Positions 53,481 through 61,949 are shown, counted from the stretch's first letter. The stretch: DNA of 64,000 nt from Pseudomonas sp. SLFW (GCF_009905615.1 NZ_JAAAKW010000011.1:1-64000); one strand, 5' to 3'. The notes: generated from the letters alone by a model not told the origin. Numbers and translations are program-made.

Positions 53481-55301
53481 TCAGGGTTTGCTGGCCGCCA
53501 GTTCGGCTTCTTCGTCCATGCGGTCGGACTCGAACAGCTCGGCCAGTTCGGTTCGGGCTTCCAGTGCGCTTTGCATGACCTTCGCCGCATCGTCGTAGAT
53601 CAGGTGCTGACGGTTGAGCACCTGTTCGTCATGACGCTTGAAGCGATTGATGCGCGCCGCCGCCTGCGCCTCGGTCAAGCCCAGGCCAATCAGGGTGCGG
53701 CGAGTCATCTCCAGACTGGAATAGAAGGTTTCCCGAACCGCCTGCGCGTCGAGGTCCAACAGGCGATGCACGTGCTGCCGGTTACGGGCCCGGGCGATGA
53801 TTTTCAGGTGCGGGTACAGCTTGCGCACCAGCTCGGCGGTCTTGATGTTGGTGTCCGGGTCGTCGGTGGCGATCACGAAGTATTCCGCCTGATCCACTTT
53901 GGCCGCGCGGAGGATTTCCGGACGCAGCGGGTCGCCGTAAAACACCGGGACATTGCCGAAGCTGCGGGTGAACTCGATCGTCTCCACCGAAGTGTCCAGC
54001 GCAATGAAAGGGATTTTCTGCGCCCGCAGGATACGCGCCACGATCTGCCCCATCCGGCCCATGCCCGCGATCACGACGCGAGGGTTGTCCGAATCGATGT
54101 CCCTGTATTCATCAGGCACTTCCTTGACCACCGCTTTGGGTTTGAGCCAGCGTGACATCACCAGCAATAGCGGCGGGGTGAGGGCCATGGAGAGGGTGAT
54201 GGTCAGCACCAGCGTGTCGTACAGCGTGGCATCGAACAGGCCTTGGTCGCGGCCAATCTTGAACACCACGAAGGCGAATTCCCCGCCCGCCGCCAACACC
54301 AGCCCCAGGCGCAAGGCGCTCTGTTTGCCGAGGCCCCCGGCGAACCGGCCAACGAAGAACAGCAGCGGCAGCTTCAGCCCGATCAGCAGAACGGTCAGGG
54401 CCAGCACGGTGATTGGCGAACTCAGCAACAGACCCAGGTTGGCCCCCATGCCGACGCTGATGAAGAACAGGCCCAGCAACAGGCCTTTGAACGGCTCGAT
54501 CTGCGATTCCAGCTCGTGGCGGTATTCCGAATCCGCCAGCAGCAGACCGGCGAGAAACGCGCCCAGCGCCATCGAGACGCCGACCAGGTCCATCAAATAG
54601 GCCGTGCCGATCACCACCAGCAACGCGGTGGCCGTGGACACTTCCTGCAGCTTGGTCTTGGCGACAATGCGGAACACCGGCCGCAGCAAATACCGCCCGC
54701 CGACCACGACCACGGCAATGCCGCCCAGCACCTGCAAACCATGACGCAGGGAATCGCCGGACGACGCTTCGTGATCGCCGCCCGCCAGCATCGGCACCAA
54801 TGCGATCAGCGGGATGGCCGCGATGTCCTGGAACAGCAGAATCGCGAAGGCCAGGCGGCCGTGGGGCGCGTTCAGCTCTTTGCGTTCGGCCAGGCTCTGC
54901 AGGCCAAAGGCCGTGGACGACAGGGCCAGACCCAAGCCGAGGACCACGGCGCTGTTCAGCGGCTGGCCGAATCCCAGCAGCGCCACAGTGCCGATCACCA
55001 GACCCGTGAGCAGCACTTGCGCCAGACCCACGCCGAACACTGATTTGCGCATCACCCATAACCGTTTGGGCGACAGCTCAAGGCCGATGATGAACAGCAG
55101 CAGGACCACGCCCAGCTCGGAAATATGCGCCACGCTCTGCGGGTTGCCGATCAGGCCCAGACCCGACGGGCCGATGATCACGCCAGCGATCAGGTAACCG
55201 ATCACCGCGCCCAGTTGCAGGCGCTTGGCCAGGGGGACGGTCAGAACGGCGGCGAGCAGAAACACGACTGCGGCCTGCAACAGGCTGCCTTCATGGGGCA
55301 T
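53481..55301 (-). CDS. Kef-type monovalent cation/proton antiporter (CPA2)
   Basis: A 606-residue protein with 12-13 membrane segments (1-390) and a C-terminal RCK/TrkA-N domain (VVIAGMGRMGQIVARIL, about 410-530). The segment GLALSSTAFGLQSLAE and FQDIAAIPLIAL are typical of KefB/KefC. Kef systems exchange K+ for protons and protect against electrophiles. No KefF/KefG ancillary gene is adjacent, so gating may differ from that of E. coli. Confidence 0.88.
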   Translation of the reverse strand: MPHEGSLLQAAVVFLLAAVLTVPLAKRLQLGAVIGYLIAGVIIGPSGLGLIGNPQSVAHISELGVVLLLFIIGLELSPKRLWVMRKSVFGVGLAQVLLTGLVIGTVALLGFGQPLNSAVVLGLGLALSSTAFGLQSLAERKELNAPHGRLAFAILLFQDIAAIPLIALVPMLAGGDHEASSGDSLRHGLQVLGGIAVVVVGGRYLLRPVFRIVAKTKLQEVSTATALLVVIGTAYLMDLVGVSMALGAFLAGLLLADSEYRHELESQIEPFKGLLLGLFFISVGMGANLGLLLSSPITVLALTVLLIGLKLPLLFFVGRFAGGLGKQSALRLGLVLAAGGEFAFVVFKIGRDQGLFDATLYDTLVLTITLSMALTPPLLLVMSRWLKPKAVVKEVPDEYRDIDSDNPRVVIAGMGRMGQIVARILRAQKIPFIALDTSVETIEFTRSFGNVPVFYGDPLRPEILRAAKVDQAEYFVIATDDPDTNIKTAELVRKLYPHLKIIARARNRQHVHRLLDLDAQAVRETFYSSLEMTRRTLIGLGLTEAQAAARINRFKRHDEQVLNRQHLIYDDAAKVMQSALEARTELAELFESDRMDEEAELAASKP

Positions 55302-55341
55302 TGGGGACTCCTTTCAACGACGAGGAAATGCGAACAGCGAA

Positions 55342-55483
55342 CCAGACTGTGTAAAAACTACTGCGCTCGATGATGCTGCGTTAAAAACAGGCGAAAAATG
55401 CTCATTTAGAACACCTAGACTCCGCTTTTTCGCCTGTTTTTGCCTTGCCTCATCTTCGCTCGTGACGTTTTTACACACTCTGG
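55342..55483. mobile_element. MITE-like 142-bp palindromic element
   Basis: Terminal inverted repeats of 17 bases (CCAGACTGTGTAAAAAC and GTTTTTACACACTCTGG, one mismatch) enclose a second perfect 16-base pair (AAAAACAGGCGAAAAA at 55383, TTTTTCGCCTGTTTTT at 55426). There is no coding frame or transposase. The shape fits a non-autonomous transposable element. The inner A-run stem and T-run could also stop transcription in either direction. It fills most of the 357-base gap between divergent genes. Confidence 0.65.
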
Positions 55484-55658
55484 AACGTAAACTGCCGGTA
55501 TTAAACCACGGCAAAGTGACAGGGTTCAGTCACCGAGACGCTTCGCCGCAGTATCAAAGGCGCAGGCCCAGGGTGCTATCACCTTTGTGACGGCGTAAGA
55601 TGTCGGGCGCGTTTGCGGCAGTGCAAACGATCTAGACCCGTTTTCAGGAACCTCCGTA

Positions 55659-55847
55659 ATGACCAACAAACAGCGTCTGATTTATTCGATCCTCATCGCC
55701 TTGAGTGTGCTGGTGATCATGCTCGGCCTGTCGCACCTGCAAACCATTGGCGTGCTCGACGAGAAAAAATTCCAGTACATTGCCATTTTTGTCGCCGTGG
55801 TGGTCGTGGTGCTGAACGGCATTCTGCGTCGCAAGGTCAAGCGCTGA
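55659..55847 (+). CDS. Small two-segment membrane protein
   Basis: A 62-residue protein with two predicted membrane segments (LIYSILIALSVLVIMLGL and YIAIFVAVVVVVLNGIL) and a basic tail (RRKVKR). I recognise no function. Composition and a reasonable AGGAACC leader support it as a real gene. The 169 bases after it hold nothing I can name. Confidence 0.65.
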   Translation: MTNKQRLIYSILIALSVLVIMLGLSHLQTIGVLDEKKFQYIAIFVAVVVVVLNGILRRKVKR

Positions 55848-56016
55848 TTGATGTGGCTTCCTGCAACACCGGCTTCCCGGCGGTCGTCATCCCAGGATGA
55901 TGTTCGCCGGTCGCCGTGCAGCACCCCGTTACAAAACCTCGCCTGAACCATCCGTCTTTCGACCGACTCCAACCCCCTGCACGTCAATAGCCCGCAAAGG
56001 GAAATGGAGTTCAAAA

Positions 56017-56283
56017 ATGATCAAGACACTTACCGCTGCCGTCCTCGCCACCGCCGCTCTGGCCACTGCCCCGTTCGCCCTCGCGGACAAGCCTGGCCCA
56101 GGCTGGATCACCATCGAGAAGGCCATCGAAAAGGCGAAGTCGTCCGGTTACACGGAGATTTACAAGATCGAGGCCGATGACAAAGGGTACTGGGAAGGTG
56201 AAGGCCGCAAGGCCGATAGCCTGACGTACGAATTCCGCATCGACGGCACCTCCGGCAACATCCTCCGCGATCAGAAAGACTGA
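56017..56283 (+). CDS. PepSY-domain periplasmic protein
   Basis: An 88-residue secreted protein. The signal peptide (TAAVLATAALATAPFALA) is followed by one PepSY domain: WITIEKAIEKAKSSGYTEI, IEADDKGYWEGEGRK, YEFRIDGTSGNI. Small PepSY proteins are thought to bind or inhibit proteases or ions; the role is unknown. The start at 56017 is behind GGAG and begins the signal peptide; the open frame extends to 55897. Confidence 0.82.
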   Translation: MIKTLTAAVLATAALATAPFALADKPGPGWITIEKAIEKAKSSGYTEIYKIEADDKGYWEGEGRKADSLTYEFRIDGTSGNILRDQKD

Positions 56284-56295
56284 TCCCGTCCACCC

Positions 56296-56325
56296 GGGAG
56301 CCCCATTCGGCGGCTCCCTCTGTTT
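56296..56325 (+). terminator. Terminator after the PepSY gene
   Basis: GGGAGCC and GGCTCCC around a nine-base loop, followed by TCTGTTT. Confidence 0.7.
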
Positions 56326-56396
56326 GCCGCCGCTTTACTCATTCCGCCAAATCCAACACCCTTGCGTTCCTTTTCCATGTCAGCAGGAAGCGACGC

Positions 56397-56822
56397 ATGA
56401 GCGTGCGAATCGAATTCAAGAGCAACCCCAGCGAAGACGAACGTCTGCAGATACTCGAACCCCTCAAGGCCTACAACGCGGCGAAAGCGGGGGATGGCCT
56501 GTCGGAAAAGTTCGCGTTCTTTGTCAGGGATGAAACCACCGACGCAGTGATCGGCGGGCTTCACGGCCGGGTTCTCTATCGCTGGTGCTTCATCGAACTG
56601 CTGGTCGTGCCCGAGCAGGCCCGTGGGCAGCGGATGGGCAGCCGGTTGATGGAAATGGCCGAAGACTTTGCCCGTGAGCGCAACTGCGTGGGCGTCTGGC
56701 TGGACACCTTCGACTTTCAGGCCCCCGAGTTCTATCGCAAACACGGCTACGCCTCGTTCGGCCAGCTCGACGATTACCCGCCAGGGCACCAGCGCCTGTT
56801 CTTCCAGAAGCGGCTGAGCTGA
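56397..56822 (+). CDS. GNAT-family N-acetyltransferase
   Basis: A 141-residue GNAT protein with the acetyl-CoA loop VVPEQARGQRMGSRLMEMAE (about 70-89) and the C-terminal DTFDFQAPEFYRKHGY. It resembles aminoglycoside-like or histone-type acetyltransferases of unknown substrate. AGGA precedes the ATG. It nearly meets the convergent oxidase gene. Confidence 0.83.
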   Translation: MSVRIEFKSNPSEDERLQILEPLKAYNAAKAGDGLSEKFAFFVRDETTDAVIGGLHGRVLYRWCFIELLVVPEQARGQRMGSRLMEMAEDFARERNCVGVWLDTFDFQAPEFYRKHGYASFGQLDDYPPGHQRLFFQKRLS

Positions 56823-56826
56823 ACCG

Positions 56827-58065
56827 TTACCGAAAGCGCGCGGGGCTGTAAGGGGCCGGGTCAGTGAACGTCGGTGCGCCGGTCATCATCTCGGCCAGCA
56901 GGCGTCCGGTGACCGGTCCCAGCGTCAGCCCGTGATGGGCGTGACCGAAGTTGAACCACAGCCCCGTGTGACGAGGGGCCGGGCCGATTACCGGGCGCAT
57001 GTCTGGCAGGCAAGGCCTGCGCCCCAGCCACGGTTCGGCATCCAGCCGTTCACCCAGCGGATAGAGCGTACGGGCAATGGCTTCGCAGCGACGCAACTGG
57101 ATTTCATTGGGCGGTGCATCGCTGGCGTCGAACTCGACGCCCGTTGTCAGGCGGATTCCTCTCGCCATCGGCGCCAGCACGAAACCCGCCTGAGCATCGA
57201 TCACCGAATGTCGCAGCTCGGCGCCCGGCAGCGATGCGTAATGCATGTGGTAGCCGCGCTTGATGGCCAGGGGGATGCGGTAACCCAGCGTCGAGAAGAC
57301 CTCGGCGGATTGCGGCCCCATCGCCACCACCACGTTGCTGGCACTGATTCGGCCCTCCGCACTGTCGACCTCCCAACCAGCGCCCTGTTGCTTCAAGGTC
57401 CTTGCATCCCCCTTGAGCACCACGCCGCCGCGCTGGGCAAACAGCGCCGCGTATCCCTGCACGAGTGCACCAGGATCGGTCACGCTCTTCGGATCGTGCC
57501 AATGAATGCCGCCGACAACGCCGTTCAGGTCCGGCTCGCGGTCGCGCAGTTGGCTGGCGTCGAGAATCTCAAAGCGCAGTCCGTATTGCTCGTAGGATCG
57601 GGCGTCAGCGGATGCCAGATCGAACTCCTTCTGATCGCGGTAAAACTCGATCCAGCCCTTGGCGCGCATCAAGCCGGTCATGCCCGACGCCTCCGCCAAC
57701 AGGTCATGCTCGGTGACGCAACGTTCGATAAGCGGTTGCATGGCCTGGCTGGCACGGGCCAGGTTTTCCGGCGAGGACTGCCGCCAGTACTCAAGCAGCC
57801 ACGGCGACAGGCGAGGCAGAAACACCGGGTTGAAGCGCATCGACGATTGCCGGTTGAGGCCATAGCGAACCAGACTCGTCCACTCGCGGGGGAAGGCGTA
57901 GGGAATGATGCTGGAGCGTTCGATCAGCCCTGCGTTGCCGTGACTGGTCCCGGTGCCAGGGTCATTGCGATCAAGCAACACGACGCTCTGGCCTGCGGCT
58001 TGCAGGTGCAGGGCGGAACACACGCCGACGATGCCGGCGCCGAGAACGAGGGTCTGACACTCCAT
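56827..58065 (-). CDS. FAD-dependent D-amino-acid dehydrogenase, DadA-like
   Basis: A 412-residue flavoprotein of the DAO family. The FAD motif is VLGAGIVGVCSALHLQAAG at the N-terminus, with GTSHGNAGLIERSSIIPYA and a C-terminal FNFGHAHHGLTLGPVTGRLL typical of DadA-type dehydrogenases. It oxidises a D-amino acid to the imino or keto acid. It is divergent from dpkA, which reduces cyclic imines, so D-proline, D-pipecolate or D-lysine-derived compounds are likely substrates. Confidence 0.83.
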   Translation of the reverse strand: MECQTLVLGAGIVGVCSALHLQAAGQSVVLLDRNDPGTGTSHGNAGLIERSSIIPYAFPREWTSLVRYGLNRQSSMRFNPVFLPRLSPWLLEYWRQSSPENLARASQAMQPLIERCVTEHDLLAEASGMTGLMRAKGWIEFYRDQKEFDLASADARSYEQYGLRFEILDASQLRDREPDLNGVVGGIHWHDPKSVTDPGALVQGYAALFAQRGGVVLKGDARTLKQQGAGWEVDSAEGRISASNVVVAMGPQSAEVFSTLGYRIPLAIKRGYHMHYASLPGAELRHSVIDAQAGFVLAPMARGIRLTTGVEFDASDAPPNEIQLRRCEAIARTLYPLGERLDAEPWLGRRPCLPDMRPVIGPAPRHTGLWFNFGHAHHGLTLGPVTGRLLAEMMTGAPTFTDPAPYSPARFR

Positions 58066-58206
58066 GGAATGATCCTTGATCAGTTGAAGCGAACGAGGGG
58101 GAAGATGCAGGTGCGCAGTTTACCCGGTTGCTCGCCCACAGTACTCTCAGGCGCTGATCTACGTTCTGTTCGGCTTCCACTTCCGATAATCACACCGGAG
58201 CTTCAG

Positions 58207-59238
58207 ATGTCCTCACCCCGCGACGCGGTTGACACCCAGACGATTTCCTACAGCGACCTGACCGAACTCCTGCGCCAGATATTTCTGCGCCATGGCACTT
58301 CGGCAGACGTAGCGCGCGTGCTGGCGGAAAACTGCGCCAGCGCCGAGCGCGACGGGTCGCACAGTCACGGCATCTTCCGCATCAAAGGCTACTTGTCATC
58401 CCTCGCAGCCGGTTGGGTCGATGGTCAGGCAGTGCCGAACGTCGAGGATGTTGGCGCGGGATTCGTTCGGGTGGATGCCGGTGGCGGTTTCGCACAGCCC
58501 GCCATGCAAGCCGCCAAGGCGCTGCTGATCGAAAAGGCGCGCACGGCCGGGATCGCGATTCTGGCGATCCGCAACTCCCACCATTTTGCGGCGCTCTGGC
58601 CCGACGTCGAGCCTTTCGCCCAAGAAGGGCTGGTGGCGTTGAGCGTGGTCAACAGCATGACCTGCGTGGTGCCCCATGATGCGCAAAAGCCGCTCTTCGG
58701 CACCAACCCGATTGCCTTCGCGGCGCCGCGTGCCGGGGGGCAGCCGATTGTGTTCGACATGGCCACCAGCGCCATTGCCCACGGTGACGTGCAGATCGCC
58801 GCAAGGGAAGGGCGCCTGTTGCCACCGGGCATGGGCGTTGATCGCGCCGGTGAACCGACCGAAGACCCCAAGGCGATTCTCGACGGCGGCGCGCTGCTGC
58901 CCTTTGGGGGTTACAAGGGTTCGGCGCTGTCCATGATGGTGGAACTGCTGTCAGCGGCGCTCACGGGGGGCAATTTTTCTTTCGAGTTTGACATGTCCAC
59001 AAAGCCGGGCGCCCAGACGCCGTGGACTGGGCAAACCGTCATCGTCATCGACCCTGACAAGGGCAGCGGACAGGCCTTCGCGCAACGCAGCGAAGAGCTG
59101 GTGAGACAGATGTATGGGGTGGGGCAGCGGCGCATGCCGGGGGATCGCCGTTATCAGCAGCGGGAAATATCGCTCGCGGAAGGCATCGTTCTCGCGGCCG
59201 AAGATCTCCAGCGTCTCAAGGGACTCGCCGGGGTCTGA
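58207..59238 (+). CDS. dpkA: Delta1-piperideine/pyrroline-2-carboxylate reductase
   Basis: A 343-residue NADPH-dependent reductase of the malate/L-lactate dehydrogenase (Ldh2) family that reduces cyclic imino acids to L-pipecolate or L-proline. SHSHGIFR, NSHHFAALWPDVEPF, VNSMTCVVPH and FGGYKGSALSMMVELLSAALTGG fit DpkA of P. putida closely. An open frame extends to 56932 antisense to the oxidase, but GGAG and homology fix the start at 58207. Paired with the divergent D-amino-acid dehydrogenase it would convert a cyclic D-amino acid to its L-form. Confidence 0.87.
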   Translation: MSSPRDAVDTQTISYSDLTELLRQIFLRHGTSADVARVLAENCASAERDGSHSHGIFRIKGYLSSLAAGWVDGQAVPNVEDVGAGFVRVDAGGGFAQPAMQAAKALLIEKARTAGIAILAIRNSHHFAALWPDVEPFAQEGLVALSVVNSMTCVVPHDAQKPLFGTNPIAFAAPRAGGQPIVFDMATSAIAHGDVQIAAREGRLLPPGMGVDRAGEPTEDPKAILDGGALLPFGGYKGSALSMMVELLSAALTGGNFSFEFDMSTKPGAQTPWTGQTVIVIDPDKGSGQAFAQRSEELVRQMYGVGQRRMPGDRRYQQREISLAEGIVLAAEDLQRLKGLAGV

Positions 59239-59319
59239 CCGTTTCGCGTCAACGCGCGGTTCGTTTCAAAGACGACCGCTCGTCGAATCAAGGCTTGCGT
59301 TTGGTTGCCCAAGAAAATA

Positions 59320-59335
59320 CTGTATATCCACACAG
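59320..59335. promoter_or_regulatory. LexA (SOS) box
   Basis: CTGTATATCCACACAG matches CTGT-N8-ACAG exactly, the gammaproteobacterial SOS box, with the AT-rich left half usual. It is 24 bases before the next start codon and probably overlaps its -10 element. Confidence 0.75.
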
Positions 59336-59358
59336 TGTTTAGTGAAGAGGGATCGACC

Positions 59359-59586
59359 ATGCAAATGAATCAAGCCGAAACCACCCTGGCTTTCCCGGCC
59401 AAGGCCCAACCCTCTCAGGTGCGCGAAGCGTCGTTCAGCAGCGTTTGGGGCAACGAGATGCAGCGTGAGGATTTTCTGGCGCTGGCGGCAGGGGTCCGCC
59501 AGTTCAGCATTGGCCTGGAGCAGATGGGCTTTGCGACAGGCCCGTTGTCCTACTCAGGTGAACAGGCGCATTGTGCCGTGGAGTGA
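59359..59586 (+). CDS. SOS-controlled small protein, unknown function
   Basis: A 75-residue protein. After a low-complexity start, SFSSVWGNEMQREDFLALAA (26-45) and RQFSIGLEQMGFATGPLSYS look folded. I do not recognise a family. The LexA box directly upstream makes DNA damage its likely inducer. Its size suits an inhibitor or modulator, for example of division, but no SulA signature is visible. The start at 59359 is preferred to the upstream ATG at 59305, which precedes the box. Confidence 0.7.
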   Translation: MQMNQAETTLAFPAKAQPSQVREASFSSVWGNEMQREDFLALAAGVRQFSIGLEQMGFATGPLSYSGEQAHCAVE

Positions 59587-59628
59587 GCATTCGCCTCGAG
59601 CGCTGCGTGACGCAGAACGAAGGACGGC

Positions 59629-59787
59629 TTAGCGGTCGTAGGACACAGGCGTAGCGACAGGAACAGGCTCGGTGGCGCGCGCGTCATCGACTTCGGGCTG
59701 GCGCTTCTTGCCCGCTCTGATGAGACCGACTGCGATCACCGTTCCCACGACTGAAACGGCACACCAACCCAGTAAAAATGTAATCAC
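59629..59787 (-). CDS. Small single-segment membrane protein
   Basis: A 52-residue protein. One membrane segment (FLLGWCAVSVVGTVIAVGLI) is followed by a charged cytoplasmic tail (RAGKKRQPEVDDARATEP). The start is a GTG behind GGAG; the upstream open frame to 59919 runs through poor sequence. No function is recognised. It is divergent from the XRE regulator. Confidence 0.55.
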   Translation of the reverse strand: MITFLLGWCAVSVVGTVIAVGLIRAGKKRQPEVDDARATEPVPVATPVSYDR

Positions 59788-59976
59788 GTCTGGTACTCCG
59801 AACTGCAAGAATCGGGTTGCCACATCAATGACAAGCTGTCCATCCGAGTTATCGGCCGCGTCGAGCGTTTCCTTGAGCCGAAAAGCGCGAAGCTTGAACA
59901 ATTGTCGGGTGATTCGCAACTCCCCTCGACCAATGGGGTCTTGGTTTAGACACAGTCACATACGAGGCCCGCGTTT

Positions 59977-60327
59977 ATGAAAGATCTTGGTTCACGCCTG
60001 AAAGAAGAACGCAAACGCCTCGGACTTTCGCAACAGGAATTCGGCACCGTCGGGGGCGTTGAAGCCAATGCTCAAGGGAAATACGAGAGCGGAGAGCGCA
60101 TTCCCCGGTCCGACTACCTGGCTGCGCTGGATAAAAAGGGCGTTGACGTACTTTACGTTCTTTCCGGCAAGCGTACGCCCATGGCGGCTGAATCGTTGAA
60201 TGACGCCGAGCGCGCGATCATCACTCACTACCGCGCTCTGAGCGAGGACGATCAGGAGGCCATTTCTCAGCTGGCGACGTCGCTCTCGGAATGTGCGATG
60301 GATGCGGCTGCCCAAGCGTCGGCGTAA
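59977..60327 (+). CDS. XRE-family transcriptional regulator
   Basis: A 116-residue regulator. The N-terminal helix-turn-helix (about 4-60) reads GSRLKEERKRLGLSQQEFG and AQGKYESGERIPRSDYLAAL. The C-terminal half is helical. It resembles phage-like repressors common as single genes in Pseudomonas. No phage genes are near. It may control itself or the divergent small gene. Confidence 0.83.
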   Translation: MKDLGSRLKEERKRLGLSQQEFGTVGGVEANAQGKYESGERIPRSDYLAALDKKGVDVLYVLSGKRTPMAAESLNDAERAIITHYRALSEDDQEAISQLATSLSECAMDAAAQASA

Positions 60328-60357
60328 TGCGAGAACAGTTCTGCGGCTTGCGTGAAA

Positions 60358-60374
60358 ATATATGAAACATATAT
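60358..60374. promoter_or_regulatory. AT-rich palindrome before the ParD-like gene
   Basis: ATATATGAAACATATAT is a perfect 7-3-7 inverted repeat, and a further TATAT follows at 60380. It lies 29 bases before the ParD-like start, where autoregulators of antitoxin genes bind. Confidence 0.6.
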
Positions 60375-60402
60375 GCTTCGTATATCGAACGCGAGGTAAG
60401 TC

Positions 60403-60657
60403 ATGGGACTGGTCAAGATTTCCGAACAGATGCACGCCAATATTCGCTCGGCCAGCGCCGCGCTAAGCCGCTCAATCAATGCCCAGGCCGAGCACTGGAT
60501 GCGGGTCGGCATGCTCGCTGAGCTCAATCCGGGGCTGAACTACTCCGATATCTGTCAATTGCTGATCCGCGCCGAGGTCTCCGGAAATACCTTATTGGGT
60601 GCCTTGCCTGATGAAAATGCAGCCGCAGAGACTCAGGTCAGGGTGGTGTCGCAATGA
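60403..60657 (+). CDS. ParD-like antitoxin-family protein
   Basis: An 84-residue protein with the ParD-like (PF11903-type) layout: VKISEQMHANIRSASAALSRSINAQAEHWMRVGMLAE in parts, a ribbon-helix-helix-like N-terminus, followed by NPGLNYSDICQLLI. Such proteins resemble ParD antitoxins but are usually not next to ParE. Here the next gene is a methionine aminopeptidase overlapping by four bases (ATGA). I infer an autoregulated two-gene unit. Confidence 0.78.
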   Translation: MGLVKISEQMHANIRSASAALSRSINAQAEHWMRVGMLAELNPGLNYSDICQLLIRAEVSGNTLLGALPDENAAAETQVRVVSQ

Positions 60658-61439
60658 GCGTGAGTATCAAGACCGAAGCCGATCTGGTCGGACTGCGCAT
60701 TGCAGGTCGTCTCGCCGCAGACGTGCTCGCCATGATCGGTCAGCACGTCAAACCCGGTATCAGCACCGAAGCGCTGGACGACATCTGCAACGATTTCATC
60801 GTCAATGAACTGAAAGTCATCCCGGCCAATGTGGGTTACCACGGTTTCACCAAGACCACCTGTATCTCGCCCAACACGGTGGTTTGTCACGGCATCCCAT
60901 CAGCAGACGACATCCTCAAGGAAGGCGATATCGTCAATATTGACGTGGCGGTCATCAAGGATGGCTGGTACGGCGACACCAGCCGGATGTATTACGTGGG
61001 TGAAGTCAGCCCGCTGGCGAAACATCTGGTCGAAACCACCTACGAAGCGACGTTGGCGGGTATTCACGCGGTGAAACCGGGCGCGACGCTGGGCGATATC
61101 GGCCACGCCATTCAAACCGTTGCCCACCGTGAGGGATTCAGCGTCGTGAGGGAGTATTGCGGCCATGGCATCGGCCGTAAGTACCACGAAGAGCCTCAGG
61201 TCTTGCACTATGGCGCAGCAGGCAAAGGGCTCAAGCTCAAACCGGGCATGGTCTTTACCATCGAGCCCATGATCAACGCCGGCAAGCCGGGCACCCATGT
61301 GTTGAGCGACGGTTGGACCGTGTTGACCCGTGATCAGTCGCTGTCCGCACAGTGGGAGCACATGGTGGCGGTCACTGAAACGGGTTTTGAGTTGCTGACG
61401 CCCTGGCCGGACGGCACGGGCGATTATCAAGCGGTTTGA
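60654..61439 (+). CDS. map: Methionine aminopeptidase, type I (accessory copy)
   Basis: A 261-residue metalloprotease that removes the initiator methionine. The five metal ligands are seen: Asp in VNIDVAVIKDGW and GDTSRM, His in GHGIGRKYHEEP, Glu in FTIEPMIN and Glu in WEHMVAVTE. Main chromosomal map lies next to rpsB in Pseudomonas; this copy follows a ParD-like gene instead, so it is probably a second, regulated enzyme. Its start overlaps the stop of the ParD-like gene. Confidence 0.92.
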   Translation: MSVSIKTEADLVGLRIAGRLAADVLAMIGQHVKPGISTEALDDICNDFIVNELKVIPANVGYHGFTKTTCISPNTVVCHGIPSADDILKEGDIVNIDVAVIKDGWYGDTSRMYYVGEVSPLAKHLVETTYEATLAGIHAVKPGATLGDIGHAIQTVAHREGFSVVREYCGHGIGRKYHEEPQVLHYGAAGKGLKLKPGMVFTIEPMINAGKPGTHVLSDGWTVLTRDQSLSAQWEHMVAVTETGFELLTPWPDGTGDYQAV

Positions 61440-61523
61440 TGCGGCTTGTTCGACTAATTAAGTCACAATTGTCTGAGTGACTGAAAACAGACGCAGCTTG
61501 TAGGATTCTTCTCGTTCCCCTGT

Positions 61524-61569
61524 AGTGCTGCTGCCCGACCGGCTCATGGATGATCGGGTCTGCAGCACT
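61524..61569. other. Intergenic hairpin of unknown role
   Basis: AGTGCTGC pairs with GCAGCACT and inner CCCGA pairs with TCGGG around a 15-base loop. It lies between map and the convergent small gene and has no T-run. It could be a transcript-end structure. Confidence 0.4.
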
Positions 61570-61618
61570 TGGGGAGAACACCAGCATTCCCCCCTTTTCG
61601 ATACCGACGGTATTCAGG

Positions 61619-61867
61619 TCAAAGCTGCTTGGCGGCTTCTACGCCAGCGGAACTCAACTTCACCGGGTAATTGAGCGTTCGCTCACCTTTTGCCGGGCTG
61701 TCGACACAGCCGTGGTGAATCAAGCCGGCTTTCTGCAAATGCTCAAGGGTATCCGCAACCGCGTTTTCCCCTCGATAGTTGTCCAGAACTTCTTTCCCCA
61801 AACCCGCAGGGTGGGCGTGCAAGAGTCGAGTCAGAACCTCGTGTTTAAGCGCGTTATCAATGGACAT
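61619..61867 (-). CDS. Small winged-helix-like protein, unknown
   Basis: An 82-residue protein whose helical pattern (LKHEVLTRLLHAHPAGLG, VADTLEHLQKAGLIHHG) and beta-hairpin end (LNYPVKLSSAGVEAAKQL) resemble a winged helix. The ribosome site GAGG is the same as that of the ParD-like gene. No family is recognised; a small regulator is possible. Confidence 0.6.
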   Translation of the reverse strand: MSIDNALKHEVLTRLLHAHPAGLGKEVLDNYRGENAVADTLEHLQKAGLIHHGCVDSPAKGERTLNYPVKLSSAGVEAAKQL

Positions 61868-61949
61868 ATTTACCTCGCGTTGCTGATTTAATGAGCGCTG
61901 CAGTAAATACCGACCACTTGATTCGCGGTTTGTTTGGAGATTTGTGGCG

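Noticed and set aside
56932..58206. A 425-codon N-terminal extension of the dpkA frame
   Set aside because: It is antisense to the D-amino-acid dehydrogenase and unlike any DpkA; the GGAG and homology start at 58207.
59977..60327. XRE gene as antitoxin of a HigBA pair
   Set aside because: No toxin-sized gene with RelE/HigB features adjoins it on either side.
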